Origin: Deltaproteobacteria bacterium | GTDB lineage: Bacteria; Myxococcota_A; Polyangia; Polyangiales; Polyangiaceae | Length of the DNA stretch: 41,536 nt | Assembly (NCBI GenBank): GCA_016875405.1 | Contig: VGRJ01000032.1 | Coordinates: 1 to 41,536 of the forward strand | Direction of reading: 5' to 3' | Part shown: piece after piece, positions 1-9,122 of the stretch | How the letters are laid out: every line of letters begins with the position of its first letter | Numbering within the stretch: the stretch's first letter is position 1 | The notes under the pieces: generated by a model | Told to the model about the DNA's origin: nothing | The model's database searches: none | What the model saw: only the letters and a program-made list of their open reading frames with translations | Made by a program: the position numbers and the translations under genes

Positions 1-198
1 GAAAGGAAGGCGGAGGTTGCGAAGTCCATTCATAGGGCGAGGTTACTATCGCACCAACTTGCGCCTGTGGGAAAGTGGGCACCACAGCTTCGGAGGCATT
101 CGGCGACGCCCCACGACCTCGAGAGGCCCTTCGGATCGGCAGACGACGCGATCGACGTTCGGGTTGTGGCGCCCGGGTCGCGGAGGCTTCGCCGCGGG

Positions 199-348
199 TC
201 AGCTCTCGGACGGTGCCTTCGCCCCCTCGAGCGCCTTCTTCCAGCGCTTGGCCTTCGCGCCGACCTTGCGGCTGCGGGTCTGCTTCGCGGCGAGCTTCTT
301 CTCGAGGTTCTGGGTCTTGCGCGTCGGGCGGTACATAGGGCCGAGCAT
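199..348 (-). CDS. small highly basic protein, unknown function
   Basis: A 49-residue reading frame with a strongly Lys/Arg-rich sequence. It begins MLGPMYRPTRKTQNLEKK, continues with alternating Ala/Lys/Arg (KLAAKQTRSRKVGAKAKRW) and ends in APSES. Nearly every codon ends in G or C and Lys is almost always AAG, as in the surrounding real genes, which argues for coding. An in-frame TAG lies only three codons upstream of the ATG, so the start is well bounded; Met5 is an alternative. No signal peptide or membrane segment is visible, so it should be cytoplasmic; the charge suggests nucleic-acid or ribosome contact, but that is inference. I recognise no family. Confidence 0.6.
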   Translation of the reverse strand: MLGPMYRPTRKTQNLEKKLAAKQTRSRKVGAKAKRWKKALEGAKAPSES

Positions 349-543
349 CTTCTTCTAACGGCGGAGGTCGAGGCAAGTCCATTCCGCTCGCCCGACGGTT
401 CCTGCACACCCCTCGCCCGCTGAAGCACCCGTCGCGCCGCGAAACGCGATGGGTGTCGGGCGGTTCAATGGGAGGAGCCGCGAGCGCTTGAGACGCGCCC
501 TTCGCTTGTCCACGCGGACGAAACGCGCGAGTCTCAACAGACC

Positions 544-1167
544 ATGCGTTCGAGGCTTTTCATCGCGCTTCTGGGGCTCGCCGCGTGCGAGAGCCGCACA
601 CCCAGCCTCGAGGAGGCCCCGCCGCCTGACCCCCAGGCGGCTGCGGAGGCCGCGCCCGTCGAGTTCGCAGCCACACCTCCTCGAGAGGCCCCTCCGAAGG
701 TGGCCCCGACGGACGTGCGGACGCCGGAGTGGCCCGCCGAGCGGGATGAGTTCGCGCGGAGCCGCTTGACCGATGCCGCGCGGGTCGAGGTGGATCGCTC
801 TCCGCTGCCCGCGCTCGTCGTCGCCGAGACGAAGCTCCTCGCCTCGACGGTCGTGACGACCGGGCCGCACTGGTACTCGGCGACCTCGCGCGACGGCGGC
901 CTGACGACGACGCTTCACGGCACGCGCCTCGCGCACCAGCACGCGCACATCCCGCCCGCGAGCGGACGCTCGGCGGTTCGCGGCCAGCCGGCGTTCGTGA
1001 CCGAGAACGAGGGGATCGTGAGCGCCGCTTGGGTCGAAGGCGGCGTGGCCTACGCCCTCGACGTCGAGTGCCGCGACCGGGACGACGCGCGGTGCCACGG
1101 CGAGGGGTTCGTCGTCGGCCTCGCCTCGCGGCTGGTCTTCGTGGGTGGGCATGGGGGTGCGCGATGA
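544..1167 (+). CDS. predicted lipoprotein, unknown function
   Basis: A 207-residue protein with a short signal peptide and a good lipobox (Leu-Ala-Ala-Cys, Cys15), so it is probably anchored in the envelope. Residues 16-60 are a Pro/Ala/Glu-rich linker. The rest forms a compact domain with beta-strand-like stretches and His residues around 120-135 (THQHAH-like region). I do not recognise the family. Its stop overlaps the ATG of the following M23 peptidase by 4 nt (ATGA), so the two are probably translated together and may act in the same cell-wall or surface process. Confidence 0.7.
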   Translation: MRSRLFIALLGLAACESRTPSLEEAPPPDPQAAAEAAPVEFAATPPREAPPKVAPTDVRTPEWPAERDEFARSRLTDAARVEVDRSPLPALVVAETKLLASTVVTTGPHWYSATSRDGGLTTTLHGTRLAHQHAHIPPASGRSAVRGQPAFVTENEGIVSAAWVEGGVAYALDVECRDRDDARCHGEGFVVGLASRLVFVGGHGGAR

Positions 1168-2708
1168 ACGTGCGTCGAGCGTTCGCTCGCGGTGCCCGGT
1201 CCGCTCGACTCGTGGGCGTGATCGCCTTCGGCCTCGCGCAGATGGCAAGCCCGCGCGCGGAGGCGCAGACGTTTTCGTTCCATCCGCCGGGCGACCTCGT
1301 CCCAGGGTCGGGAGAGGGTCGCGTCGACGACGTCGTCTACGTGCCCGGCATGCTCTTCCCGATCGATGGCAGGGCGTACTCGAACTCCCAAGTGTACGGC
1401 AACGGCGGCCTCTACGGACCAGGCGGCGGGCAGTGCGACGAGGTGAACTTCAGCTACCCCTGGCGCGACAACTACTGCGAAAAGCGGAGCTGGGACATGC
1501 CGCTCTGCCCCGCGGGGATTGGCCACCAAGGCCAGGACATCCGCGCCGAGACGTGCACGAAGGACCTTCATTGGGCCGTGGCTTCGGTCGACGGCACGAT
1601 CACGAGCATCGGCAGCTACAGCGTCTATCTCACCTCGGCCGACGGAACGCGGCACGACTACCTCCACATGGACAGCGTGCAGGTCGCGGTGGGCCAGAAG
1701 GTCAAGCGCGGCGACAAGGTCGGGCGCGTCTCGAACAACTTCGGCGGGACCGCGACCACGGTGCACCTTCACTTCAATCTGAGACAAAACGTGGCGGGTC
1801 TGGGGCTCGTCTACGTGCCGCCGTACACCTCGCTCGTGGCGTCGTACGCGCTCGACAAGGCGGCGCCGCCGCCCCGCGGCACGCTGGAGGTCGCCGATTG
1901 CGACTGGCTCGGCGGCTGGGCGCTTGACCCGGAGACCCCCGACAGCGCCGTCTCGGTCGAGCTGCGCATCGATGGCGCGGAGGCGACGCAGGAGCAGCGC
2001 GTCACGGCCGCTCGGCCGCGCGAGGACCTCTGCGAGACCCTCGGCTCGTGCGACCACGCCTTCGAGGCCGCGACGCCGCTCTCGCTCCACGATGGCGCAC
2101 CGCACGAACTCCGGGCAGACATCGTCGACCCGATGAACGGCGAGCGCCACGAGCTGCTCGAGAGCCCGGCGACGCTCACGTGCGGCCCGATCGTCCCGCG
2201 CGGCGTGAGGCGGCCGCTCGACTCCGCGGCGCGAAAAGCGTGGAAGCTCTCGCGCTTCTGGGACGGGCTGCCGGCCGACGCGAGCGACCTCGCCGTGGGT
2301 GATGCGCTCCCGGCCGAGCCGAGCGCCTTCGTCGATCCGAGCGACCCCTCGCGGCTGTGGATCGTCGACGGCGAGCGCCGACGCGAGCTCCCCGCGAGCC
2401 GCGCGCTCGCCTGGCACCTCGAGGTGTCGAGCCTCTCGACGGCGGACGCCGCGACGCTCACGCTGCCGGTGGGTCTGCCGCTGCGCGAGCGGCCTATGCT
2501 TACGGAAGTGAGCGGCGCGAGCTTCCTCATCGACGATACCGAAGAGAAGCCTTCGGTCGTCGCGACGACGACCGGAGGAGGCGCGACCTCGGAGACCGCG
2601 AGCTGCACGGTCGGAGGAGCTCGGAGCCTCACGCCCGCCGCGCTGGTCGGGCTCGCGGGTGTGCTCGCGCTCGCGCGGGCGCGACGAAGCCGTCCTCGGT
2701 CTCGGTGA
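1164..2708 (+). CDS. secreted M23-family metallopeptidase with MYXO-CTERM-like tail
   Basis: A 514-residue exported protein. Residues 1-34 form a signal peptide ending near AEA. The LytM/M23 domain spans about 110-235: the GHQGQD motif supplies His121 and Asp125, and the VHLHF motif supplies His201 and His203, so the zinc site looks complete. M23 enzymes cleave peptide cross-bridges in peptidoglycan or proteins. Residues about 275-480 are a less recognisable extension. The last 34 residues start with Cys481, then a hydrophobic stretch, then an Arg-rich end: the layout of the MYXO-CTERM sorting signal, which in myxobacteria leads to processing and surface anchoring. The start is chosen for the 4-nt overlap with the upstream lipoprotein. 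The 3' end overlaps the convergent helicase gene by 80 nt. Confidence 0.88.
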   Translation: MNVRRAFARGARSARLVGVIAFGLAQMASPRAEAQTFSFHPPGDLVPGSGEGRVDDVVYVPGMLFPIDGRAYSNSQVYGNGGLYGPGGGQCDEVNFSYPWRDNYCEKRSWDMPLCPAGIGHQGQDIRAETCTKDLHWAVASVDGTITSIGSYSVYLTSADGTRHDYLHMDSVQVAVGQKVKRGDKVGRVSNNFGGTATTVHLHFNLRQNVAGLGLVYVPPYTSLVASYALDKAAPPPRGTLEVADCDWLGGWALDPETPDSAVSVELRIDGAEATQEQRVTAARPREDLCETLGSCDHAFEAATPLSLHDGAPHELRADIVDPMNGERHELLESPATLTCGPIVPRGVRRPLDSAARKAWKLSRFWDGLPADASDLAVGDALPAEPSAFVDPSDPSRLWIVDGERRRELPASRALAWHLEVSSLSTADAATLTLPVGLPLRERPMLTEVSGASFLIDDTEEKPSVVATTTGGGATSETASCTVGGARSLTPAALVGLAGVLALARARRSRPRSR

Positions 2709-5016
2709 AGCCGAGCGCGAGGAGGACAGACGCGACCTCATCCTCGCTTCGACCGAGGCTCGCCGCGAGCTCGGCGCCTCCGCGGATCGGTCCGGCGGGG
2801 ACGAGACCATCGAGCTCTTCGAGCAAGGCCTCGACGGCGTCGACGCGCATCGCGAGCGGACCGAGCTCCAGGTAGCCGCACGCGAGGTAGGTCGACGACG
2901 CGACCTTCGCGTCGCGACGCACCGCGACCGCGCCCCCTTCGAGACGCACCGGCGGTCGCCGCGCGACGAACGCCCCGACGAGCGCGAGGCGCGTCCGCAC
3001 CGCGCGCGCATCGGCAAGTGCGGGCACGTACACCGCGCGACGACCGATCGTCACGCCCCGCTCGAGGAGGCGACCGCGCGCCTCGTCGGAGAGCTGCTCT
3101 AAGACCGGACGGGCGTCCGCGAGCGCGAGGGTCCCGAGCCCGCGGGAGAGTTGATGGAGGAGGCCGCGCGTCGCGGCATCGACAGGAGCCGGACGCTCGG
3201 GATCGAGCGGCGCGAGCAAGCTCGTGACGAGGTCGCGCGCGTGAGCGCGGAGCCTGCGAAGGAGCAGGAGCGCGCGGCCCTGCGGGACCTCGCGACCGAG
3301 CGCGAGCTTCACCTCGGGGTGAACGAGCTCGCGGCCACGAACGAGCTCTGCGACGCGCTCGCCGTCGAACGAGATCGCCCCCGCCTCGTCGACGACGAGC
3401 GCCTCGAAGGGCGCCGCGACGACCGCATCGACCCAGCGCCCGAGCTCGGCGTCGTCGCCCTCGAGGGCATGGCTCGGGACCGCACCGCGGAGCTGGGCGA
3501 GCATCGCGAAGGGCCCGCTCGCGGCCCGGGCCGCCTCGATCACCTGAGGGCGCGTCTCGACGCCGCGGCTCGCCGGCCGATGAGCCCTGCGGCGGCGCTG
3601 CGCGCGATCGACGAAGCGCTCGATGAGCCGCTGGTGGAGAGCGTCGCTAATCGCGTCCTCGGCCTGCTCCGTCCGGCGCTGCCAGCGCTCTGGATGATCA
3701 AGCCACGAGCCGCGGTTTGCGACGTAGCGCCAGGTTCGCACGAGCTCGAGGCGCATGATGAGGGTGTCGATGTCGCCCTCGGCCGTCTCGAGGCGGCGCA
3801 CGTGGCGCTCCATCCCATCGTCCGAGAGGCGACCGCCCCCCGCCACGAGCGCGAGGAAGATCTCGGCGAGGAGACTCGCGTGGTGCTCGGGCAGCAACCT
3901 CCGAAAGTCGGGGATCTCGCACACCGCCCAGGCCAACCGAAGGAGCTCCGGGTCGCCGAGGAGCGGCCGCACCTCGGCGTGTTGCGTGAGCGCCTTCAGC
4001 GCGGCGGCGTCCTCGGCGTGCTCGACCAGCGACAACCACCTCGATCGCGGGCGCTCGTCGAGCGACGCCTGCAGCGACGCGAGCGAGGCGAAATCGAGCG
4101 CCGAGTTGCGCCACACGAGCCGACGAATCGCCGGGAAGCGGTGGTTCTCGACAGCGAAGACAACGTCGGCTCCCAGCTCGAGCGGCGCGAGAGTCCCGAA
4201 GCTGCCATCGCGAACGTGGCGTCCGGCGCGCCCCGCGATCTGCCCGACCTCGGTCGGCGCGAGCGGTCGAGCGTGACGCCCATCGAAGCGCGTGAGGGAG
4301 GCGAAGGCCACGTGATCGAGATCAAGATTGAGCCCCATGCCGATCGCGTCGGTGGCGACCAGGTAGTCGACCTCGCCGGCCTGGTACATCGCGACCTGAG
4401 CGTTGCGCGTGCGCGGCGACAGCGCCCCGAGCACGACCGCCGCGCCGCCGCGCCGACCACGGAGTCGATCGGCGAGCTCGTAGACCTCGCGCGCCGAGAA
4501 CGCGATGAGGGCGCTCCGCGGGGGGAGCGACGCGAGGTTGACCGCTCCGCGAGCGGTGAGGCGCGAGAAGCGCGGATGGCGCCGGTGCTCCGCGACCGGG
4601 ACGAGATCCACGAGCGCGTCGCGCATCGTGTCGGACCCGAGGAACCACGTCTCGGAGCGGCCGCGCGCGTGGAGCAGCCGGTCGGTGAAGACGTGCCCAC
4701 GCTGTGGGTGCGCGCACAGCTGGATCTCGTCGACGGCGAGGAAGTCGACCTCGAGGTCGAGCGGCATCGCCTCGACCGTCGCGATCCAGTACCGGGGTCG
4801 CGGCGGCACGCGCTTCTCCTCGCCGGTCACGAGCGCAACCTCGAGCTCGCCGACGATCGACGAGACGCGGTCGTACACCTCGCGCGCGAGCAGCCTGAGC
4901 GGCAGGCCGATCATTCCGGTGCGGTGCTCGAGCATGCGCGCGATCGCGCGATGCGTCTTGCCGGTGTTGGTCGGGCCGAGGAGCGCCGCCACCGAAGAGC
5001 CGAAGACCGCGGACAT
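2629..5016 (-). CDS. Suv3-like DExH RNA helicase
   Basis: A 795-residue superfamily 2 helicase resembling SUPV3L1/Suv3, the RNA helicase of the mitochondrial degradosome. Motif I is GPTNTGKT (14-21), the Walker B box is DEIQ (96-99, as in Suv3), and motif VI is QIAGRAGRH (259-267). The SAT-like motif III is replaced by LGSDTM around 126-131. The C-terminal half is helical and Arg-rich, as in Suv3. The expected role is ATP-driven unwinding of structured RNA during turnover, in the cytoplasm. It stands alone, divergent from the unknown gene at 5079 and convergent with the M23 gene, whose MYXO-CTERM tail lies opposite its last 26 codons. The extreme C-terminus is Arg/Ala/Pro-rich and may be dispensable. 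Confidence 0.9.
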   Translation of the reverse strand: MSAVFGSSVAALLGPTNTGKTHRAIARMLEHRTGMIGLPLRLLAREVYDRVSSIVGELEVALVTGEEKRVPPRPRYWIATVEAMPLDLEVDFLAVDEIQLCAHPQRGHVFTDRLLHARGRSETWFLGSDTMRDALVDLVPVAEHRRHPRFSRLTARGAVNLASLPPRSALIAFSAREVYELADRLRGRRGGAAVVLGALSPRTRNAQVAMYQAGEVDYLVATDAIGMGLNLDLDHVAFASLTRFDGRHARPLAPTEVGQIAGRAGRHVRDGSFGTLAPLELGADVVFAVENHRFPAIRRLVWRNSALDFASLASLQASLDERPRSRWLSLVEHAEDAAALKALTQHAEVRPLLGDPELLRLAWAVCEIPDFRRLLPEHHASLLAEIFLALVAGGGRLSDDGMERHVRRLETAEGDIDTLIMRLELVRTWRYVANRGSWLDHPERWQRRTEQAEDAISDALHQRLIERFVDRAQRRRRAHRPASRGVETRPQVIEAARAASGPFAMLAQLRGAVPSHALEGDDAELGRWVDAVVAAPFEALVVDEAGAISFDGERVAELVRGRELVHPEVKLALGREVPQGRALLLLRRLRAHARDLVTSLLAPLDPERPAPVDAATRGLLHQLSRGLGTLALADARPVLEQLSDEARGRLLERGVTIGRRAVYVPALADARAVRTRLALVGAFVARRPPVRLEGGAVAVRRDAKVASSTYLACGYLELGPLAMRVDAVEALLEELDGLVPAGPIRGGAELAASLGRSEDEVASVLLALGFTETEDGFVAPARARAHPRARPARRA

Positions 5017-5064
5017 CGCCAGTCAAGCATAGCGGCCCGGTGGCGTCGGCGCAGGTACGAGCCG

Positions 5065-5070
5065 TATACT
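5065..5070 (+). promoter_or_regulatory. -10-like element TATACT
   Basis: TATACT lies 8 nt before the ATG at 5079. No convincing -35 box is seen. If used, transcription would begin almost at the start codon, giving a leaderless mRNA. Confidence 0.4.
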
Positions 5071-5078
5071 CGCGGACG

Positions 5079-6038
5079 ATGGTGCGGCGGCCTTCGTTCG
5101 ATCCTGGGTCGGGGGCGCATCCTCCGACGCGCGCCGAGCCCCCGCGCATCGCATTTCCTCGCCCCATGGAGGGCGATCTCGAAGACGTCGAGGTCGCGCT
5201 CTCGGCTGGGCGCGCGCTCTGGGAGAGCGGCGACGAGGTCGAGGCGCTCCGGTGGTTGCGCCGCGCGGCAGGCACGGCCGCGGACCGCGACGCCGACGAT
5301 CGCGCGCTCGCGCTCTTCAAGGTCGCAGCCGAGATCGCGAGCGAGCTCGATGCCCGGAAGCGTGCCCGCTCGAGCAGCGCCGCCTCGACGCCGGACGCGC
5401 CAGGCGCCGCACGAGGCAGTCACCCCGCGCCTCCCCCGAGGCCCGGTCGCGACAGCTCGATCGTTCCGCCGCTCCCGCCCGCGACCACGGTGCTCGAGGT
5501 GCCGCGCTACCGCGGAGCCCGAGGCGGAGACGAGGGCGAGGAGGACACGTTCATCCGCCCCGAGACGGCGCTCCGGAGAGCCCTGCTCGCGATCGATCCT
5601 GGGTATGCCCAGCGCATCGACTACTCGCCCGACGATGGTCCCGACGACGGGCCGCCGGCGTCCCGGCCTCGGAGCTCCGCTCGCTCGAGCCGCGAGGACT
5701 CGTGGTCGACACCGCGGCGCCCGCTCGACTCGACCACCGCCGTCGGGCCCGCGTCCGACGAGGCACCGGCGCGTGACTCGGACACGATGGCACTCGTCGA
5801 GGCCGACACCGAGCGCCCGTCGAGCGCGCCAGGCACCTCGTCCGCGATCCCGGGCGCGCTCCTCGCGCTGCGCGTCGCGGTGCTACCCATCCCCGAGGAG
5901 CGCGACGTCCGGCTCGTGTTCCTCACCTCCGACGCGGCGCCACCACCCGGCGTGATCGTCGCGACGCTCGTGCCCGCGACCGAGGAGGACGCCCGGCGCC
6001 TCGCGGCCGTCTACGCGAACACCGACGCGAAGCTGTGA
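5079..6038 (+). CDS. protein of unknown function with TPR-like N-terminus and disordered middle
   Basis: A 319-residue protein. After about 30 variable residues, residues about 30-90 form Ala/Leu/Glu-rich helices resembling a short TPR or helical-repeat unit (ALSAGRALWESGDEVEALRW). Residues about 100-245 are low-complexity Ser/Pro/Arg/Asp and probably disordered. The last 65 residues are an Ala/Val-rich folded segment, with strands such as LRVAVLPIPEERDVRLVFL. No signal peptide or catalytic motif is seen. I chose the ATG at 5079 because it follows a -10-like TATACT; an upstream ATG-less extension to 5040 and Met at 5166 are alternatives. The function is unknown. Confidence 0.65.
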   Translation: MVRRPSFDPGSGAHPPTRAEPPRIAFPRPMEGDLEDVEVALSAGRALWESGDEVEALRWLRRAAGTAADRDADDRALALFKVAAEIASELDARKRARSSSAASTPDAPGAARGSHPAPPPRPGRDSSIVPPLPPATTVLEVPRYRGARGGDEGEEDTFIRPETALRRALLAIDPGYAQRIDYSPDDGPDDGPPASRPRSSARSSREDSWSTPRRPLDSTTAVGPASDEAPARDSDTMALVEADTERPSSAPGTSSAIPGALLALRVAVLPIPEERDVRLVFLTSDAAPPPGVIVATLVPATEEDARRLAAVYANTDAKL

Positions 6039-6052
6039 CGCTGGCCTGAGCT

Positions 6053-6080
6053 TTGCCACGCAGACGCGACGGGCTACACT
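6053..6080 (+). promoter_or_regulatory. sigma-70-like promoter TTGCCA-N16-TACACT
   Basis: A -35 box (TTGCCA, 6053-6058) and a -10 box (TACACT, 6075-6080) are spaced by 16 nt, upstream of the GTG at 6095. The implied leader is about 8 nt and has no Shine-Dalgarno sequence. Confidence 0.45.
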
Positions 6081-6094
6081 CGGTTAGCTAGCTT

Positions 6095-7912
6095 GTGATC
6101 GCCGTGCATCGCCGCTCCCACCCTCGGTTCGCCCTCGCGCTCGTCGCCGCGGTGCTCGTCCACGGGGCGTGCAGTGACAAGGGCGCGGAACGGTCGGTCT
6201 GCGTCCCCGGTCGTACGAATCTCTGCGCGTGCTCGGGCACCAAGGCAAAGGGCGTGCAGAGCTGCCTCGCGGACGGCTCGGGCTACAGCGCCTGCGAGGG
6301 CTGTGAGACGCCGATAAACGACGGCGGCTTCACCGAGGTCTCCGAGCAGACGGGATTGAGCTTCCGACAGTCGGTGCCGTTCGATCCGCCGACGAACTGC
6401 ATCACGAAGCTCGCCTGCCAGCTCAACGTGATCACGGGCGGAGCGGCGGTCGGCGACTACGACAACGACGGCTTCCCGGACCTGTTCGTGACGACGGCGA
6501 TGAGCTCGCCGATCCTCTTTCGAAACGCGGGCGACGGCACCTTCGACGACGTGACGAAGGCCGCGGGACTCGAGCGCTTCCACAGCACCAACGGCGCAGT
6601 CTGGCTCGACCTCGAGAACGACGGTGACCTCGACCTGTTCGTCAACACGGTCGGGGAAGACAGGTATTACCTTTACGTCAACGACGGCTCAGGACACTTC
6701 ACCGAAGACGCGATCACGCGCGGCGTCGCGATGGACGACGGGATCGTGAAGGCCGGGACCAGCGTAGCCACCGGTGACTACAACCGCGACGGCTACCTCG
6801 ATCTCCACGTCGCCGAATGGGGGCCGAAGGGGAGCGGCGACTACGGCTTCCTCGACCCGAAGCGCCCCGGGCGCTCGCGCCTCTTTCGGAACCTCGGCGC
6901 CGCGAAGGCGGGTCATTTCGAGGACGTAACCTCACAGGTCGGCGCGTCGCTCGACCGTCTCCAACCCACCGGCGAATACGAGAGCGTCTTCAGCTACTCG
7001 ACGGCGATCGTCGACTTCGATGGCGACGACTGGCCCGATCTCGCGGTCGCAGGCGACTACAGGACGAGCAAGTTTTTCTGGAACAACAAGGGAATCTTCG
7101 CCGAGGCCGGAAAGTCGTCTGGGCTCGCCAAGGACGTCTTCGGCATGGGCTCGGCCATCGCGGACCTCGACGGCGACGGCCGGCTCGACTGGCTCGTGAC
7201 ATCGATCTCCGACGGACCGACCTGCGTGCACAACATCTGCAACAGCGGCGAGATCGGCAATCACTTCTATCGCAACCTCGGCGGCCGCCAGTTCTCGGAC
7301 TCGCTCAGCGTGCCGCTCACCATCAACGCGGGCTACTGGGCCTGGGGCGCAGAGTTCTTCGACTACGACAACGACGGCGATCTCGACCTCGCCGTGACGA
7401 ACGGCACCGACTACCCGTTCACGACCAAGGGCGATTTTTTCACCCGCGATCCGATGCGCTTCTGGCGCAACGACGGGACGGCGATGGTCGAGACCTCGGC
7501 GACGCTCGGGCTCGTCGACACGCGCTCCGGGAAGGCGCTCGTCACCTTCGACTACGATCGCGACGGCGATCTCGACCTGTTCATCTCGAACAATCAGGAG
7601 ATGCCGCTGCTCTTCCGCAACGACTCGTCGAACAACGACTGGCTGCGGGTGAGAGTGCTCACGAAGAATGGACGCGAAGCGATCGGCGCGCGCGTGATCG
7701 TGACGCCCACGGCCGGCGGTCCGCCGCGGCTCGCGGTGATCGGCACTGGCAGCAACTTCCTCAGCCAGAGCGAATCAACGGCGCACTTCGGCCTCGGTAA
7801 GAAGGGCGGGCAGCCCGTCGCCGAGGTTCGGGTCCACTGGCACGACACGGGCGCAGACAAAGTCCTCACGAACGTCGAGCGCAACCAGGTGCTCGTCGTG
7901 AAGCCCGACTGA
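6095..7912 (+). CDS. CRTAC1-like FG-GAP/VCBS repeat lipoprotein with ASPIC/UnbV domain
   Basis: A 605-residue predicted surface protein. The N-terminus is a signal peptide with Cys at about residue 23 in HGAC, a weak lipobox. A Cys-rich segment follows (about 33-70). Residues about 75-500 carry repeated calcium-type motifs of the form DxDxDGxxDL (DYDNDGFPDLF, DLDGDGRLDWL, DYDNDGDLDLA, DYDRDGDLDLF), typical of a beta-propeller. The last about 90 residues match the ASPIC/UnbV domain found at the end of CRTAC1 proteins. Such proteins bind calcium and are thought to mediate adhesion or surface interaction; the partner is unknown. It is monocistronic behind its own promoter and convergent with the OmpA-family gene. 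The GTG start is set by the signal peptide. Confidence 0.85.
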   Translation: MIAVHRRSHPRFALALVAAVLVHGACSDKGAERSVCVPGRTNLCACSGTKAKGVQSCLADGSGYSACEGCETPINDGGFTEVSEQTGLSFRQSVPFDPPTNCITKLACQLNVITGGAAVGDYDNDGFPDLFVTTAMSSPILFRNAGDGTFDDVTKAAGLERFHSTNGAVWLDLENDGDLDLFVNTVGEDRYYLYVNDGSGHFTEDAITRGVAMDDGIVKAGTSVATGDYNRDGYLDLHVAEWGPKGSGDYGFLDPKRPGRSRLFRNLGAAKAGHFEDVTSQVGASLDRLQPTGEYESVFSYSTAIVDFDGDDWPDLAVAGDYRTSKFFWNNKGIFAEAGKSSGLAKDVFGMGSAIADLDGDGRLDWLVTSISDGPTCVHNICNSGEIGNHFYRNLGGRQFSDSLSVPLTINAGYWAWGAEFFDYDNDGDLDLAVTNGTDYPFTTKGDFFTRDPMRFWRNDGTAMVETSATLGLVDTRSGKALVTFDYDRDGDLDLFISNNQEMPLLFRNDSSNNDWLRVRVLTKNGREAIGARVIVTPTAGGPPRLAVIGTGSNFLSQSESTAHFGLGKKGGQPVAEVRVHWHDTGADKVLTNVERNQVLVVKPD

Positions 7913-7955
7913 GACGCGAACGCGCTCGAGGAGTGGGCGTCAAACGGACTCGACG

Positions 7956-9014
7956 TCAGAGGCTCGTCCAGCTCGAGCGCGGCAGCGACGTGCTCGACCC
8001 CGGCGTCTGGCCAGAGAGAATGTAGAGCGCGCGGCGGTTGGCTTGCTCGTCGGTCTCGTCCGGCGTCGGCTTCGCGAGGACGTCCTCCCCGAAGCCTTGG
8101 TAGAAGATCGGGAGCCGGAGGCCGTTCTTGCGGTACCAGCCTGCGATCGCGCGCGCGCGGTTCTGCGAGAGCGTTCGGTTCGACTCCTTCGAACCGACGG
8201 TGTCGGTGTAGCCCGCGACGTAGAGGCGCATCTCGATGAGCTTGCCGTACTTGTCGAGCGCCTCCTTGATGAGGCCGAGCGTCTTCTTCAGCTTTGGCTC
8301 CTCGGTCGCGCGGATGTCCCACTTGCCGCTCTCGAACTCGACCTCCTCGTGCGGGATGTCGACGCGGAACGGGCTCAGCCGGATCCCCTTCCAGAAACCG
8401 GCGACGTCGGTCACCTTGAAGTCCATGTAGAGGATCTCGGCGCCAGGATCGTCCCAGGTGAAGGGGATGGGCGCGCCGCCGGGCGCGCCGCCGAGCTTTC
8501 GCTCGACCGTCTTCAGCTTCTGACCGTCCTTGCCGAAGAGCTCGAGGCTCGCGCTCTGCACCGGGTTGTTCGAGCGAAACGCGAGCGTGCGCTTCTCGAG
8601 GTTCACGTCCTCGGGCTGCAGCTCGAGCTTCAGTTTGTCGACGCGCGTCAGCGAGAACTTCATATCGAACGCCGTTTTGCCGCCGTTCGCGAACGTCGCA
8701 TCGAAGTGCGCGCTGTAGCTGTACTCGCCGAAGGGTTGGCTCACCGCGAGGAGCTTGCGGGCGCCGGCGCCGATGGTGCCCGACGAGAGGCTCGACGTCG
8801 GTCCATCTTGCCGCTCGAGGCGGATCGTGACGCTCGAGACGGCCTCCGGCGGCTCGAGCACGATCTGCGGCTGCTTGTCGCCGGAGACGAGCGACTCGAA
8901 GTGCACGCCGAGGCGCGCCTCCTCACCCGCGAGGGCATCGCTGCTCGCAAGGCCGAGCCCGAGCCCGAGCCCGAGGAGCCATCGTGCGCCATGAAGCCGT
9001 GCGTGTCGTGTCAT
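7956..9014 (-). CDS. OmpA-family protein (peptidoglycan-associated)
   Basis: A 352-residue exported protein. Residues 1-30 are a signal peptide with a run of Gly-Leu repeats. Residues about 30-215 are predicted beta-rich and of unknown fold, not an obvious porin barrel. Residues about 230-345 form an OmpA C-terminal domain: VAGYTDTVGSKESNRTLSQ supplies the conserved Asp and the NxxLSxxRA helix, and ANRRALYIL the second Arg, both used to hold diaminopimelate of peptidoglycan. It should tether the envelope to the wall from the periplasmic side. The start ATG is chosen because the signal peptide begins there; the frame stays open far upstream but that part is a shadow of the deacylase gene. Confidence 0.85.
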   Translation of the reverse strand: MTRHARLHGARWLLGLGLGLGLASSDALAGEEARLGVHFESLVSGDKQPQIVLEPPEAVSSVTIRLERQDGPTSSLSSGTIGAGARKLLAVSQPFGEYSYSAHFDATFANGGKTAFDMKFSLTRVDKLKLELQPEDVNLEKRTLAFRSNNPVQSASLELFGKDGQKLKTVERKLGGAPGGAPIPFTWDDPGAEILYMDFKVTDVAGFWKGIRLSPFRVDIPHEEVEFESGKWDIRATEEPKLKKTLGLIKEALDKYGKLIEMRLYVAGYTDTVGSKESNRTLSQNRARAIAGWYRKNGLRLPIFYQGFGEDVLAKPTPDETDEQANRRALYILSGQTPGSSTSLPRSSWTSL

Positions 9015-9122
9015 CTCGTTCTGCTCCGTTCGCGGATAGTCTCCGATCGACCCGCACCTCACAAGGGCGGAGAGCACGATCGCGACTGCGGCTCGCGCGA
9101 GGTCGTTGTACGAGAGCTTGCC

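Noticed and set aside
3540-3818. Short minus-strand frame within the helicase region
   Set aside because: Shifted shadow of the helicase gene without start signal or family resemblance.
3151-5955. A 934-codon plus-strand open frame
   Set aside because: It lies antisense to the Suv3-like helicase and runs into the next gene; high GC leaves opposite frames open. The minus strand shows conserved helicase motifs.
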